DNA from: Dicyema japonicum
Taxonomy: Eukaryota; Dicyemida; Rhombozoa; Dicyemidae
DNA: 64,000 nucleotides
Direction of reading: 5' to 3'
Assembly: GCA_011109175.1 (NCBI GenBank)
Contig: RDEW01000014.1
Span: 72,042-136,041, forward strand
Shown one piece after another: positions 22,590-34,699 of this stretch. Positions within the stretch are counted from its first letter, which is position 1. Each line of letters starts with the position of its first letter. A model generated the notes under the pieces. The model saw only the letters and a program-made list of their open reading frames with translations. It was not told the origin of the DNA and ran no database searches. The position numbers and the translations under genes were made by a program.

Positions 22590-25500
22590 GCTGAACTACA
22601 CTTTACAAATTGGCAGATCCAAGTTCGTGTAAGACGGACCTTCAATGGGTGCTGGAGCTCGTGGCGTAGATGTTGTGCGCATTTCATTCTCAAGTTGAAC
22701 TTGGTGTGATTCAAGCTGTCGCTGTATCTGTAAGTTTGTGGAGAAGGATCCAGTTTTGTTTGTGTTGTTTTGGAGTATTTGATAAGGGTTAACCCAATCG
22801 GTGGTCTAGAAAGGGGGCATGGTTAATTTTTATTAATTTTGTGCTTCGTTTTACTGTGTTCTTTATGGGTAAGGAAGATAAACGTTCTCGTCTTCAAGGA
22901 GTGCTTTGATCCGTTTTGGAGTCTTTCAAAGAGAGTTGAATTAACTCACCTGGTCTTAATATTTTATTATATGGCACCATTTTGGTTTATATTGCAGTAT
23001 TCGTAGTAAAATGACGATGCTCCTTATATAGTCAATTCTCCCACCATCGTTCACAACTGTTTGAACATATTCCTCTTCATTGAGAGTAATCGTGTGTGAG
23101 TAAAGCTAGTAGTTTATGTCCTTACATGATTAATTAGAATAATGCATACGCCGTTCTGCATAAATCTGAGGAAAACCGTCCGTTCTTTATCACCTATCAA
23201 AGTCGATTACTTCTTTAATCGTTTTTTAAGTAAAATTATTCTTTAGAGACAATAGTACAGCTGTGTAATTCAGTTGTCCAACCAGGATATTAATTAAATC
23301 ATAATAAATTTGAATTAATTAACACCAATTTTTTATACCTGAAAAAAAACCGATCAAGTTAGTAAAATGTTAGTATTTTTAACTCCGCAAGTTCCAAGTA
23401 CATTGTACTTGTACTTAATGGCACTACAGTCTGAAATAACATTATTAATTACGTGATTCACATGTTGGCTTTTGAATCCTCTAAATATATTACTTTCGAA
23501 CATGTACAAGTTATTATTTCTGAGGAGTCACGTGAATTCAAATCTATACTAAAAATAATATCATACGCCTCTAGAATATTGAATGAATCAATGCAAACGA
23601 TAAGACTATATTATTATTATTAAAAATACTTATTAAATAAACAATGTTGGAAATAACTTTAAAAATTTGAATAACATTTATTCAGAAGGAAAGAAACTAC
23701 ATTAATTACAAAAAATGTACAGATCTGAAGTAATGATAAATTTTCGCAAATTCGATATAAATCTGAGAGACTTACATTCAAAAACTTCTATAAATATAAA
23801 AATATATATAACATGATGACAATGGTATGTGGGAATGTTTTGTTATCAACAGATTTTAAACTTGTTCACTCTACATTGACTATGAATAATTAATACTTAA
23901 TACAATTGATGTAACTTCATTCCCATTACAGAAAAGTGGCATCAGGTTCAGATTTAATATTTTGAATTACTAATGTACTAATTTCAAAATCAGGTAGGCC
24001 AGTTATCGAATATGTGCAATTAATCCAATATCTTAATAATTTATATTTGATACAGAGTTCTTGTACCTACTGTTAATTCGTTTGGGCAAATATTCTGTGA
24101 TGTCAAAATATCGAATGACAAGTTTAACACGAGAAAAGTGAACATCTATAAGATTAAATACCAAAATAATGAATATACGATTACCACAAGAAATAAAAAT
24201 TAATACATGAAATGCAGTCGTCATAATTAATAATAATTTTATTATATAAAGTGTTGGATTAATCAAATAAAATTAAAAAATAATTTAATTAAATTCACAC
24301 AATTAACATGGTTTTCCGATTTGTTTAATAACTTTACCATAAAATTTAATAAAGTTGTCAAAAATGTTTAATAACTTTGCCACAAAGTTTAATAACTTTA
24401 TCAAAATGTTTAAAAATTGTGTCAAAAAGTTTAATTCCTTTTGAGTGATGTTTAATTACAGGTCAAATTGCGCGAAAATCAAATTTTAAGTGAATCTGAA
24501 GAGGGGCTACGCACATTGACACTTCAGAAGGTAACTCACAATAACCAAATCTTTTGTTGTCTATCTGGTAGCTGCTCTTCGTTATCTGAGAGCTAAAAAT
24601 TGTCCTACTTCTATCTAGGAATTAATATATGCGGATGACCTGGATTTTGGTTTTGAGGCATCAATGATATCTAATTCTTTTTCAGACAAGAGTACTGCAG
24701 GGCAAATGAGTTATTTTTTTCCGACAAGAGTCTCATGGTAATTTAATTGGTATAATTTTGGAGGATTAGACGTGAAGTTAACACAAAGCATTATGAAGTG
24801 TTAGCCTGAGCATGATGGGAGAATCTTTTGCCTTTTTAGAATCAAATATATGATATTGTCGCTCTCTCGAATTGATTTTATGTGAAATATTAAAAAATCG
24901 AATAAGGTAATCGTTTGATGACAAAATAATTTTTCTGTGCGATTTTGGCTACAGATTGATCTATCAATAAAAGCTTTCAACTCCGATATTCATTTCTATT
25001 GAAAGTAAAAATAGGTCATGTATCTCTTGACATTAAAATTAGGTCAACCGTTAAAGTAATTTTAAATATACATTTGATGACTATAGATGCCATTAGTATC
25101 CATACTATTATTCGCAACCAAATGTGGATGCTATTAGTTTATACTGACCTTACCCTTTATTCGTATTTCCGGATATGTGGACGTTTATGAGGACATTTTT
25201 TTAATCATCTAAATTACCGAATTAATCTGAAATCGAATTAAGATGTTTTTAAAAAAAAAAGTTCCTTGAGGGCAATATGATGCTAAAAGGTCTGCTTCAA
25301 GATGACTAGAAATTATTCAACAAATGCTTGGTTGGATGTTTATCAATGTGGTAAAATTGGCAACCTTCTGACGACGAGGCAGTGAGAATTGCTGTCTTGC
25401 TCCGTTTTGACCTTAATTTTGTGTTAAATGAAAATGCACTTGTGGACGCTGAATCGATGACTATCAACCTTTAAGTTGAATATTGGTTGTCCTCGACATG

Positions 25501-25632
25501 AGGTAACAACTTGACATTAAAAAATGCACACTCTCTGCTGGCTATCACTAGTTTCTTCCTTTGGGATGGCAACGCCCCGAAGGGACAACGATATTCCCTT
25601 TCGCTAATGGTCGAAACATGGCTTGGGCCGTC
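22590..25632 (-). repeat. Right arm of the ~3-kb inverted repeat (copy 2 of unknown gene)
   Basis: Reverse complement of 2678-5765. It contains copy 2 of the unknown gene, more decayed than copy 1, with 'VISDCSAIKYKYNVLGTC' near 23373-23445 (minus) and the 'EAYDIIFSI' block near 23560-23610. Intron-like GT...AG segments of 27 and 37 nt sit at the same places as in copy 1. The 22-bp tandem array is at 24309-24445. The outer end joins directly to a LINE RT fragment at 25632. Confidence 0.75.
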
Positions 25633-25865
25633 TTGAAAGGCTTGTTCTGGAAAAGTACAAGACTCGATCTCAATAATTTTGACATACTACAGATTCCGGG
25701 GTAACCACACAACCCTCACACAATTCATTGCGGAATGATTTAGCTCTCCCAAACCACATCAGAAGACAGTACTTATCTCCGTGGACATCACAAAAGCGTT
25801 TGACTCAGTTCCTAGGAAACTCCTTACAAAGATCCTGAACATATCATAGCATTCCTTCCGTCCTT
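25625..25865 (+). mobile_element. LINE RT fragment (palm motif A)
   Basis: Plus strand: 'RLVLEKY', then 'YRFRGNHTTLTQFIAE' and 'LISVDITKAFDSVPRKLLTK'. D.(S/T)KAFDSV is RT motif A with the first catalytic Asp intact. It matches the 'GRSTTT...VSIDI.NTFDSVSR' of the element at 40220-40400. It abuts the outer edge of the right inverted arm, so the arm may have inserted into this LINE. Confidence 0.7.
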
Positions 25866-26094
25866 GGATAGTTGTTCCTCGTAACTAATTATTGGCTAGA
25901 TTGTTTAATATCAACACTCAGATCTTCTGATGAATTGAACAACATAGCATGTAGAGGTTTTCTTTTTATCATTTCTAATAGCTCCATTTGTTGTACATCC
26001 TTTAGCTGTTTTATATTACATTCCCTTGTCTCTAAGCGATATTTTCCAGCTAAGAATCCTACGATTGTGGCCATATGATTTTTCTTGCTTTCAA

Positions 26095-27215
26095 TAATAA
26101 AAATAATATTCAGATTGCAGTAAGTTTAGTTTTTGGATAGTGGCCTCTGATAACGCGAATCTCCACTCAGCTGAGGCAAATTCCACGGCCGGCGCAATTG
26201 TCTGGCCGTATATGATTCCAATTGGTTTATTCATATTCCCTGGGTCTTCTGGATGAGGGCCCGTATGACATTCAATTAACAATGATTTTTTTATTTGATT
26301 GAACCAAAAAACCACCGTCATATCTAAAATAAACAAATTCAGGTGATCCCAGCCTCCCTTACCAGTCTCCGCATCTTTTCTCGGTGTTCCGACTGCGTTC
26401 CTGCGCATTTCCGAAATGGACGGGGTCCGCATACCAGAGTCCTTTGCAGAGGCACTGTGCCAGTCGCCTTATCATATTTTCTAGGTTTCTAGGCAGTATT
26501 TCCACTCGGGAATATTTCCTTAGTAGGTTTGCTGCCTTCACTTGAATGTTCCATATCTTGTCCAATTTCGTTGCAGAAAGGTTAGATCTCCAGATATTCA
26601 ATGAGCCAGCTCCTCTCTCACATAACTATCCCTTTTCAGCTTACCTCATCCGGTGAGGTAAGCTGATCCGTCTCTCTGAGTGGGGTCCTTGTATTTTTCG
26701 CTGGACCGATTTCAATAACAATAGCTTCCCTCTCGTGTCGGCCTGTTGGGTTGACAACCATAATGGGTGCTTTGCGTTTAAATCACCACATATGATGATC
26801 TCATCGTAGATAGCCAATCTTGATAGGTTTGAAATAACATAGTCCTTTGGGCAGGAGCCAGGAGGAGGCAAGTAGATATTCACTTCCAACAAGTTTCCTC
26901 ACTTCCGAAGTAATGTCTCTGCATTTCAGGTTCTTTTTGAATAGAGTGAGTAGTCCACCCCTCTTTTCTTTTTACGGTCCATTCTGATTGCCTCGTATCC
27001 AGGGAATGAAGGAGTGGAATCATGCATGCGGAGTTTAGCTTCTTGAATCATGGCCATGTCGATCTTCTGATTTGCCAGGATTGAACGGAGTTCCCTGACC
27101 TTGCCTTTAATTCCGTTGATGTTTAGTTGGAGAGCAGTAAATTTCTTTTCACCACAGTGGGCTGAAAGTTTTCGCCGGGGGTATGTTTGGACTTTCTTGA
27201 AACACATCGCCGGGG
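26095..27215 (-). mobile_element. Jockey/I-like LINE: endonuclease plus RT C-terminal part
   Basis: The minus strand starts with an apurinic-type endonuclease: 'ALQLNINGIKGKVRELRSIL', 'DMAMIQEAKL', 'FPGYEAIRMDR', then 'NIYLPP' and 'IIICGDLNAKHPLW' (N, E and GDxNAKHPxW are EEP catalytic or substrate motifs). After a breakpoint at about 26640 it continues with a different region and ends with 'APAVEFASAEWRFALSEATI', the RT thumb block 'P.LEYAS..W......+I.KLE..Q'. The whole RT palm is deleted. Stops and shifts are present throughout. Confidence 0.7.
26636..26666. repeat. Perfect 13-bp palindrome with 5-nt loop
   Basis: Arms tcagcttacctca and tgaggtaagctga flank the loop tccgg. It sits exactly where the EEP reading frame stops and unrelated LINE sequence begins, so it probably marks a fold-back rearrangement junction. 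Confidence 0.7.
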
Positions 27216-27399
27216 TTCGATAATGACCCCGGGGGGAAGGGGTCTAATTGTCCTTTTTGCGAGGGTATTAGAAGCCTTCTGGGCGTTGCCAAATCGTTTT
27301 GAATTTTTTGAATTGGTGGACCACATAACGCCACGCTACAATTTAATAGCCATTTTTTTGAAGCTGTTTCATTAGAAACAGCTTGATGTCCGTTTTTGC

Positions 27400-28480
27400 A
27401 GGCATAATAAATTTCATTCAACAAAGTCTATAAAATTTAAATAAAATATATTTTTTAAGTATATAAATAAAACAACTGTTTTACATTCGACGATGCAGCT
27501 TCTGTGATTACTAACAAAACCCACAAATCGTCGGGTTTGAATAAGGAAGGAAGAATAAAATTGAAGCGTAAAATTTGGAGAGATAGTTGTCCCTGTTAAA
27601 TTATTCTGAGAAATACAAAATCCTATAAAAACTGACTGTCTCATGCAAATAGAGAAATGGCCACTGGAATCTTCCTTTATTATTATTATAAGCACTTATC
27701 GCTATGTCATAGGACTTGACAAAGCATGTGCAACACGAGTTATCAAATCACTGGTTAGTTTCATCCACTTCCTCCTATTCAAAGCCGCAGCGCGCAACCA
27801 GTCCAGATCCTTTCCACTTCCAAGATGCCGTCCCATTTCTTTGAGGTCCTCGTCGAGAACGACTGCCAGTGTCGTCCTTGGGCGACCACGGAAACCGAAG
27901 GCCTCCAACATGAAGTAATCTTCCATGGCTACGTTCGCGGGGGCATCTAGGTCCAGTCGCAGAATATGGCCGAAAAGCCTCCATCGTGTATCCAGAATCT
28001 CATTAGAAATTTCTGAGGTCTTCGTCCTCTTATAAAGAAGATTAGATGACATCCTCGTATCATTTCTTTCGAACATAAACGCATTAAGCCTCTTCAATTC
28101 ATTTCTTGAGCAGGCCCAGCTACCAGCGTTATATAGTAGTATGGGTTTCACTAGCGAGTTGTATAATCGAGTTTTTGTTATAATGTCAAGGCCCTTTTTG
28201 TGAAGCCAGATGTTCTTTAATCTGGAGAGGGCAGTTTGTGCTAGGGTTTTCCTTCTCGTAATTTCTTCATGGTCTCCTAGGAGGGAGCCAAGCTTTTTGC
28301 ATTTGCTCCAGTACTCCTCCGTCCTTGTTTCTTCCCTCTTGAGTTTAGTTACGTCAGTCTTGTCCGGATTTACTGTTAGGAACCATTCGGCTAGTCTTCC
28401 AGACACTTCCTCCATCAAGCGGGTGAGCGGTATTTTGTCATTTGAAATAAAGAGTCTTAAAGAGTTAAAGATTATTTAAA
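27400..28480 (-). mobile_element. RTE-like LINE, 5'-truncated, best-preserved copy
   Basis: The longest frame of the window (238 codons, 28418-27702) encodes the C-terminal third of an RT polyprotein. It contains 'AEWFLTVNPDKTDVTKLKRE' (after the palm), 'KKLGSLLGDHEEI', 'TRLYNSLVKPILLYNAGSWA' (thumb), 'DTRWRLFGHILRL', 'DYF', 'FRGRPRTTLAVVLDEDL' and 'LNRRKWMKL'. The catalytic YxDD part would lie upstream of 28418 and is missing, so the insertion is 5'-truncated as usual for LINEs. Downstream of the stop lies an (att)n-rich tail at about 27672-27690. Confidence 0.85.
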
Positions 28481-28644
28481 TACAACTAAGAACATAAAGT
28501 AATTTTTATTTAAATTTTAAATATTTTTTAATAACTTATTATTATAATGTAATCTATGTTAAACCAAATTAATTCTATTTGTAATTTACTAAGCAAATTA
28601 GTTCATTGTCATAAATAACACTTTTCATCCTTTCCCTCATAACT

Positions 28645-28710
28645 GCCTTAATAATAATAATAAAGCCTTTTCACGAGAGCCATAATATTTTATAGCTCCG
28701 CATAGGCAGG
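28645..28710 (-). mobile_element. 3' end of another RTE-like LINE copy
   Basis: Reverse complement of this segment ('gcggagctat', 'attatggctctcgtgaaa', then (tta)n) matches the 3' untranslated end of the element at 44870-44900 ('gcggggctat', 'attatggctttcgtgaaa'). Only the extreme 3' end is present. Confidence 0.6.
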
Positions 28711-28740
28711 ACACACACTTTATTTAAGTAAAGAACAGTT

Positions 28741-28946
28741 AATTTTAACTAATCGTAGATCTTCACTTCTTTTTTCTTTTTCTTGTGTGAGTGTCCTTTC
28801 TAGACAATCCAGTTCCCCAGTGAGTATTCACTGATGACGGCATCGCTCATCAAACCATTTCTGCATCGTAGATGCGTGGAACCTTCCACCAGGTGAACAG
28901 CAGCGAGATTTGAACCCGTAGCCTAAGCCACTTATGACTAAGACAG
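28741..28946 (-). mobile_element. tRNA-derived SINE, copy 2
   Basis: Minus-strand copy of the element at 9870-10054. It keeps a good B box (gggttcaaatct, 28906-28918 in reverse) and the shared body and tail. It is about 20 bp longer than copy 1 in the region after the B box. Confidence 0.65.
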
Positions 28947-28949
28947 CAA

Positions 28950-29430
28950 TGATGATGAGAAAGATGAAATTAAAATTAAAGGGTATCCTGTAGTATATTT
29001 TAATTTGAGTAGATAAATGTATTTGACCTGCATTCTATTTAAGTTATTTTGAGTTCGTCTAATTTAGCTATTTTCACTTCCAACGGTTGTTCAGTAACGC
29101 ATACCTTCAGATTAACATATTTATCTTAAATAGTAGTCATTAGGCAATATTGACAGAATTAGTCGATCAGACTAGCAAGTTTTTCTTGTATCTTTTCCGT
29201 AATAAACATGCCCCTCTTCTATCCTACCGAGCCTAAATATCAGTGACACCAAATACACTAACCATTTTCCAATTGTCAAACAACAATTAGAATTGCCTAA
29301 GCTAGTAACGCTTCTAAATCTATTGTACATTTTTAAAACAGCATAATTTTAGTCAACCAGCGCAGTTTAGTTAATTTTTATTTTATTTATTTTTTTAACC
29401 ATATAATTTTTAATTTAACAATAGAAGTCA
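28950..29430. other. No gene seen
   Basis: AT-rich sequence without a readable frame longer than 60 codons. Confidence 0.3.
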
Positions 29431-29439
29431 GGTAGTTGC

Positions 29440-29930
29440 CGCCCTCACTGCGTGGCTGTTCCCTCTCAAAATTGCGAGCGAAATTCGCTCAAATAGCCAG
29501 CAGCGTTCACGGAGATCTCCAGTGCATTAGGTGATCCGGTTTCCAAGACGTCCGAAAAACTCGAGTGTAGAGGGGGAGTAGGATCCGGAAGTTTCCATAG
29601 AAAGGGGAACAAATTTGACATCATCGGGAAGGTCGACGTATTTAACGAGTTTGGCCTTCTCCGCCTTTACGGATGCTGAACAGGCCCTTGTATCATTCTC
29701 GTGAAGATTTTTCTGGGCGAACGTGTCTGTACATGTCACATCCCAAACCAGTGGTTTCCCGGCCTCAAATGGAAATATGGTTATCTCGTCCGGTTGTTTC
29801 CCGTCACTTCTGCATAACCCGACCGGTTTCAAGAATGGCCGAGTATCCAGCAGCATCCATAGCTCGCCTGACAATTTCATTCAGAGCCTTGTGCCTTGGG
29901 GATCTGCCAGCATATCCTTTATAAAATGGA
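29440..29930 (-). mobile_element. R2-like LINE C-terminal nuclease domain, copy A
   Basis: Minus strand: 'YAGRSPRHKALNEIVRRAMD' and 'VGLCRSDGKQPDEIT', then 'PLVWDVTCTDTF' and, near the end, 'RISLAILRGN'. P-D-x-x-T followed by (V)W-D-V-T-C is the restriction-like nuclease core of the LINE group with this C-terminus. One stop (TGA in '..MQK*REA') and one frameshift split it. It is preceded by the zinc-knuckle type seen at 8.1 kb. Confidence 0.8.
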
Positions 29931-30086
29931 TGATTTGCGAACAGTCAGAAAGGTAGAAAATTAGTATTTATTTTAGATCTCAAAATTAGGTAATTATACC
30001 TCCCATAATCAAAAAAAGAAAAATCTTGATGAGATTGGTAACACCTTGTGATTGAATTCACGAGGGATGACAGACAACCACTTAGC

Positions 30087-30900
30087 TTACTTATTCTCTT
30101 TGTCTAATACACCATTTTTGTAATGTATTTGATGCCGAACCTCTCTCTTGACCAGGGATGATTGATGTGCAAATTTTAAATGAGAAAACTCCATTCTGAG
30201 AATTCCCGGAGGAATAAGTTCTGAATCGGTAATCTGAAACATGCGATCCAGTATCTTGCTGGAAGAGATCGATGTTGAGATATATACTTGTATGCAATTA
30301 ATTGTCTTCGATAAGTTGTAAGAATTGTTTGTTGGATCTCTATTACAGGAGGATGCAATAATAAGGTAATCATCGCAATAAAGATAATCGTTTTCTCGGT
30401 CGTTGAAATGTCGTTGAGGTAAGTTCAATAGATAATGGCGAGAGAACTGATCTCTAAAAAATACCATTAGTCTCCCGCTGTAAAGAGAATGTAAGAGCTC
30501 AAGGAAGGAGTAAGACTATGATAAGGACGGTAGAAATTGTCAAGTTCCTCTGCGTTAGCGGATACTCTTACAATGGTCTGCGCATATGCATTGATAATCA
30601 ATAGAGTAGTATTTCGGTCGTTTCCGACACGTAGTGGAGGATGGCTATCCTTTCGTTGATAGTCAATGCTCTTTGAGCCACCACAGCTGCGTCCACACGT
30701 ATAGCGAACCCCATCCCACAATAAGAGCAGTCGATGGATACCCGTTCATATTTTCATACAGACCTTTGTTGACTTGATTCTTTGGATTGCTTTTAATAAT
30801 AATAATTTCAAAGAGCATGTCTTGCTTGGAAGGAGCTGAAGCTACTATGACTCTTCGTATTCCTAGATTATCGGGGAAAGCTTACCCGTCTCAATGTAAG
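30087..30900 (-). mobile_element. LINE endonuclease (EEP) relic in duplication A
   Basis: Minus strand: 'CGMGFAIRVDAAVVAQRALT', 'NERIAIL', then 'NTTLLIINAYAQTIVRV' and 'SYILFTAGD', fitting the EEP middle part (G.GFA........ERI..L......TL.NAYAPT......L.GDFN). The final GDFN is eroded to TAGD. It continues in other frames to about 30087. The equivalent in copy B is at 46970-47360. Confidence 0.65.
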
Positions 30901-31639
30901 TATCAACCCTACTACGAACGTAGTTATGAAAACTAAAAAATGTAAAAGATATAGTTAAAACGCTGCTTACTTGATGACAATGAAGGGTAAATAATAAGTT
31001 TCGCATTAAAAATTATCCGCTTAATCAAGCCTCCACTTTTATCAAGAACTAGTCGTGAAATTTTGCAAGGGGTTTTATTATCTCGACAACTTTTTGCTGT
31101 GGCGATGGACCCATTATCAGGGTTCTAATTCTTCGTTCTGAAAACGTTAGATCGATCAAGTAGATACTAGTATGTTGTTATTTTAACTAACCATTTGTCT
31201 TTTTTATTGATGACTTTTAAATATTCAAAAAGAGGATGTTGTAATTAAATGGTAAAATCTATTGAAAATTTTCTAAGGGCTGTCAGACTGGAGATAACTC
31301 TGAATGACTAAAACAAAGGTAATTCAACAATCAGTATATGCAAGGAAATTAGCGTATGAATAAAAGCTAGTGAAGATCAGTTATTATTTCTCCCAATTAA
31401 GACTTGACTTAGTTAAAAACAATTTTCGCCATTTTCAAACAATCCAGTATTGCAATTTAAAAAACAGGATGTAACCCTATTAGAGTAACCTTTAGTATTT
31501 AAGACTTGAGAATATAGTCGATCTTGAAAATCGACAACTATATAAAAACCGTGACTAAAGTATAAAATCATAGATATCTAAAAAATAATTAAGACCATTT
31601 AATCTAAAAAAACTAAATGTTAACTAATTAAGAATTAAG

Positions 31640-32725
31640 TTATTCGATTATAGGATAATAGCTATTTAAAGGAAATTTGCAGTTATTCTTCCCGCGTGCC
31701 AATTTCAAGTATCCATTAATTCCCCAATTTTTGCTCCATCCATTTTTTATAAGCCAATACTTTTCTCCCTTCGAAACTCCATAACCAACAACAGACATTA
31801 CATGATCAGCTTCATATTTAAAACAATTTTTAGCAGAGTATATTCCTTAAACGTTTTACTTATATTTACCTCGATGATAATTATAAAATCTATTCAGGGA
31901 AGCATACAAATCAACTGTAGCAGGTCCATACTTCAGGAGAACATGCATAAGCATTTTTTCATCACCATCTTTAATTCTTTTATAACTAGTTAAATTAAAT
32001 TTAATATTTGGTTGTCCATTATACTGGCATTTACCCTTCTACAAAAGTATTTTCAAAAAAACCTTTCCTTTATATGGATATCGCTTTTCAGAATTAATTC
32101 CTCCGTTTTTCATTATGTAATTATAGGCTTGTATTATATTTCCTCCTTTGCATCCATTATCATTTGCACAATCAACAATGTTTTGTTCGCTCAAAGATAC
32201 CAGAATATTGTGTTTTATTGCTAAATGCGACTCCAACGTAGCCAACTAAATACATTAAACAGTCGTTAACTGCCCCAAATGCAAAGCATGAGCCGCATCC
32301 ATATCCCTGCATTTTTACTTTAGTAACACATTTTTGCTTTCTCCAATTAAAAGATGAAGGAAATCTTATTTTATTAACGTTCACTGAGTAATCTTTAATA
32401 ATTCATTTTCGTATGAATCATAAAAAATATCCGAACCAGATAATTTTGTTGGTATGGTAATTTCTCTTCAAGTCTACGAAAATAAATTGTAATTTAACCA
32501 TATCAGAAAACTGATTAATTCCTGATTCATAGGTAACTTTTCCTTGCTTTGAAAGCAAATTGTGACTGTTAATAAATCTTAGATTTTCTTTAAAAATAGC
32601 CATTCTCACTTGAAGTTCCAGTCCAGAATATGATTTATCTAAATGAAAATTATCTTGACTATATTTTTCTATGAAATTATTCATTGAATTTCATAATATT
32701 CATCCTCGTTGATGAAATCATTCAT
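31640..32725 (-). pseudogene. Cathepsin L-like cysteine protease, copy A (damaged)
   Basis: A papain-family (C1A) protease that would hydrolyse proteins in lysosomes or outside the cell. Six exons are separated by GT...AG introns of 25 (32474-32498), 20 (32365-32384), 25 (32246-32270), 24 (32039-32062) and 24 nt (31846-31869). Order of domains: I29 propeptide (NNFIEKYSQDNF, INSHNLL, GINQFSDM), then FPSSFNWRKQKCVT, catalytic Cys in GCGSCFAFGA (Trp after Cys is Phe), SLSEQNIVDC, GCKGG, catalytic His in [11 protein letters not shown], Asn in LIKNGWSKNWG, and stop at 31640-31642. Two lesions are visible: a 1-nt deletion near 32686 relative to copy B, and an in-frame TGA at 32468-32470. No signal peptide exon found. 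Either a recent pseudogene or a gene with sequencing errors. Confidence 0.85.
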
Positions 32726-33429
32726 TAATTCATACTTAAATGAATTGTAGACGAAATAAAGTAACTATAAAATAAAGGCAAGTAAAGATAATCAGACCGA
32801 TCATTTAATTAATTCCGCCTATTTTTTTGAAAAAAAATAATTTTCAAAAATAAATATTATAAAATTTATTTATTAAAAAAATGTCTTAGCAACTTTTATT
32901 TTTAGTAATATTGAAAAATGCATGTATGTTGATGAAATTCATCAGGTATCCTAGTAAAGTTAGTTTGTTTAAAAATGGTTTAGATATGATAAATAAAGAA
33001 TAAATAACCATATAATTGGCATAATGTTTTTGTGTACTACATTTGCACTTGACTAAAAATTTCTCTAATTTCTTGTGGCAGATCCACCTTACTCAGAAGA
33101 CACCAATCTCATACAGTTCAATCAAAAGGAACTATTTTTTAATACTACATAGAGTCGATCAGAATTTGCGGTATTATTAATCAATAAGCGCTAGTTAACA
33201 AATCAGTCAACTAGACGGTGGATGGTGATTCTAAGGAAGTTAAATTTATTTTATCACGTGTCTTTATCATCGTGTGTTCTGACAATTTTTAATGGATACT
33301 GATGCAATATATAGAGATGTCTTATATTTTTATCATTATTTTTTTAAGTTCATAAAATTCTAGCCAACATTTCTTAATTCCGTTTGATATTGAAACTGAA
33401 ACAGCTCCAGATTGTTCTCAAATGTTGCA

Positions 33430-33560
33430 TGAATTTTCAGGGTCGCCTATACGTGATCTGGAGTCTAGTCTCATAAGGTCCTCCAGAGGCGTAGGTTCAA
33501 TTCGGTGATCTTCATAAATACAACACTACGTTACTCTGTACGACATCTTTTGTATTTTCT
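33430..33560. repeat. Dispersed repeat, three copies
   Basis: The segment 'gatctggagtctagtctcataaggtcctccagaggcgtaggt' recurs at 49900-49945 and 54655-54700. The first two belong to the segmental duplication; the third lies outside it, so this is a dispersed element in its own right. Confidence 0.6.
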
Positions 33561-33799
33561 CTATTTTCCTCAAATTTGTCAAAGATATGGAAGGTAACCA
33601 CGATGCGCGTGCATGCGAGAAGCATGTCTCGATGTCTGTATTAATCAAAATTAGAAAAGATCGTTTTACAAACCAACAAAATACACAATTAATGAAATCG
33701 TTCAGTTACGTCCAATTGATTTTGAAAACTCTGGAATAGTTGGAGAAATTAATAGTCATCAATGAAATAAGAAATGAACTGCAATGAAAATAAAACTAC

Positions 33800-34080
33800 C
33801 TGTAACGATAATTAATTTTTCCGTTTTTTATTATATAGTTATTGACTTTATTTGAAATTCCTCCAACACAACCATGATCATATGCACAATCAATAATTTT
33901 TGATTCGCTCAAAGATACAAGAATATTGTGTTTGATTGCCAAATGAAACTCCAAAGTAGCAAACTAAAAACATTAAATAGTCGTCAACCGTCCCAAATGC
34001 ATAACACGAGCCGATCCATGTCCCTGATTTTTTACTCCTGTTACACAGTTTTGCTTTCTCCAATTAAAAGATGATCGAAT
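33800..34080 (-). pseudogene. Partial cathepsin L-like copy
   Basis: Minus strand keeps NWRKQNCVTGVK, a damaged Cys region (GSCYAFGT), the 25-nt intron with the same borders as copy A, LAIKHNILVSLSES and IIDCAYDHGCVGG. The propeptide and the His/Asn half are missing. It is more diverged than copies A and B, so it predates their duplication. Confidence 0.7.
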
Positions 34081-34699
34081 GATCCTCATTTGGTTTCAAT
34101 ACTCCTTTTTGAAATGAGACTGTAACTCCCCAAGCACGTGTTGAATTTAAACCAAATACTAGAAGTACGATAAAACCATCTAATTAAGGATAACATGACT
34201 ATCTTTTTCAAATTTTCGATAATTCCCATCTTTTCCGATTCTGTAGCAGTTCTCTACTATTTTCTCAAATTTTATAAATTCTAAACCTCATGTCTAATGA
34301 GATTATCATTGATATCAATCATTCTAGAAAATCTCTCACAGCGCAGGCCAATTAAGATAAATAACCAATTATTTCTGATGAATAGGTAGAAAAGTTTATT
34401 AAGTGACAGAATTCAAAAATGGGATTACTGTTGAAACTGTACTTTCTTCCAAGTTGGGTGCGTTTTCATGATTTTAGATAATTATGAAAACTTTAGTGTT
34501 TTTTTCAGCAAAATCCGAAACTGATTTTCATCAGTCTTTTTCAGACTCTGATTTTTCATCTGCCCACTTAAACAAGATGCCATTGCTTTTCATTTTTAAA
34601 TATAAATTTCAAGTTAGACGTTCAACTATTACCACTAAGCATCAAAATTGATGACCGCTGAACAATTAATTTAAATTATTGACTAATTTTTTTTGATTT

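Larger units (their letters stand above)
30279..34250. repeat. Segmental duplication, copy A part 1
   Basis: Directly repeated at 45985-50745, in the same order and orientation: LINE endonuclease, spacer, cathepsin gene, 'gttctcaaatgttgcatgaattttcag' region. Copy B holds about 700 bp of extra LINE sequence (46256-46962) and a different segment at 50250-50590; copy A has a partial extra cathepsin at 33.8-34.1 kb. Small indels are frequent. Confidence 0.8.
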
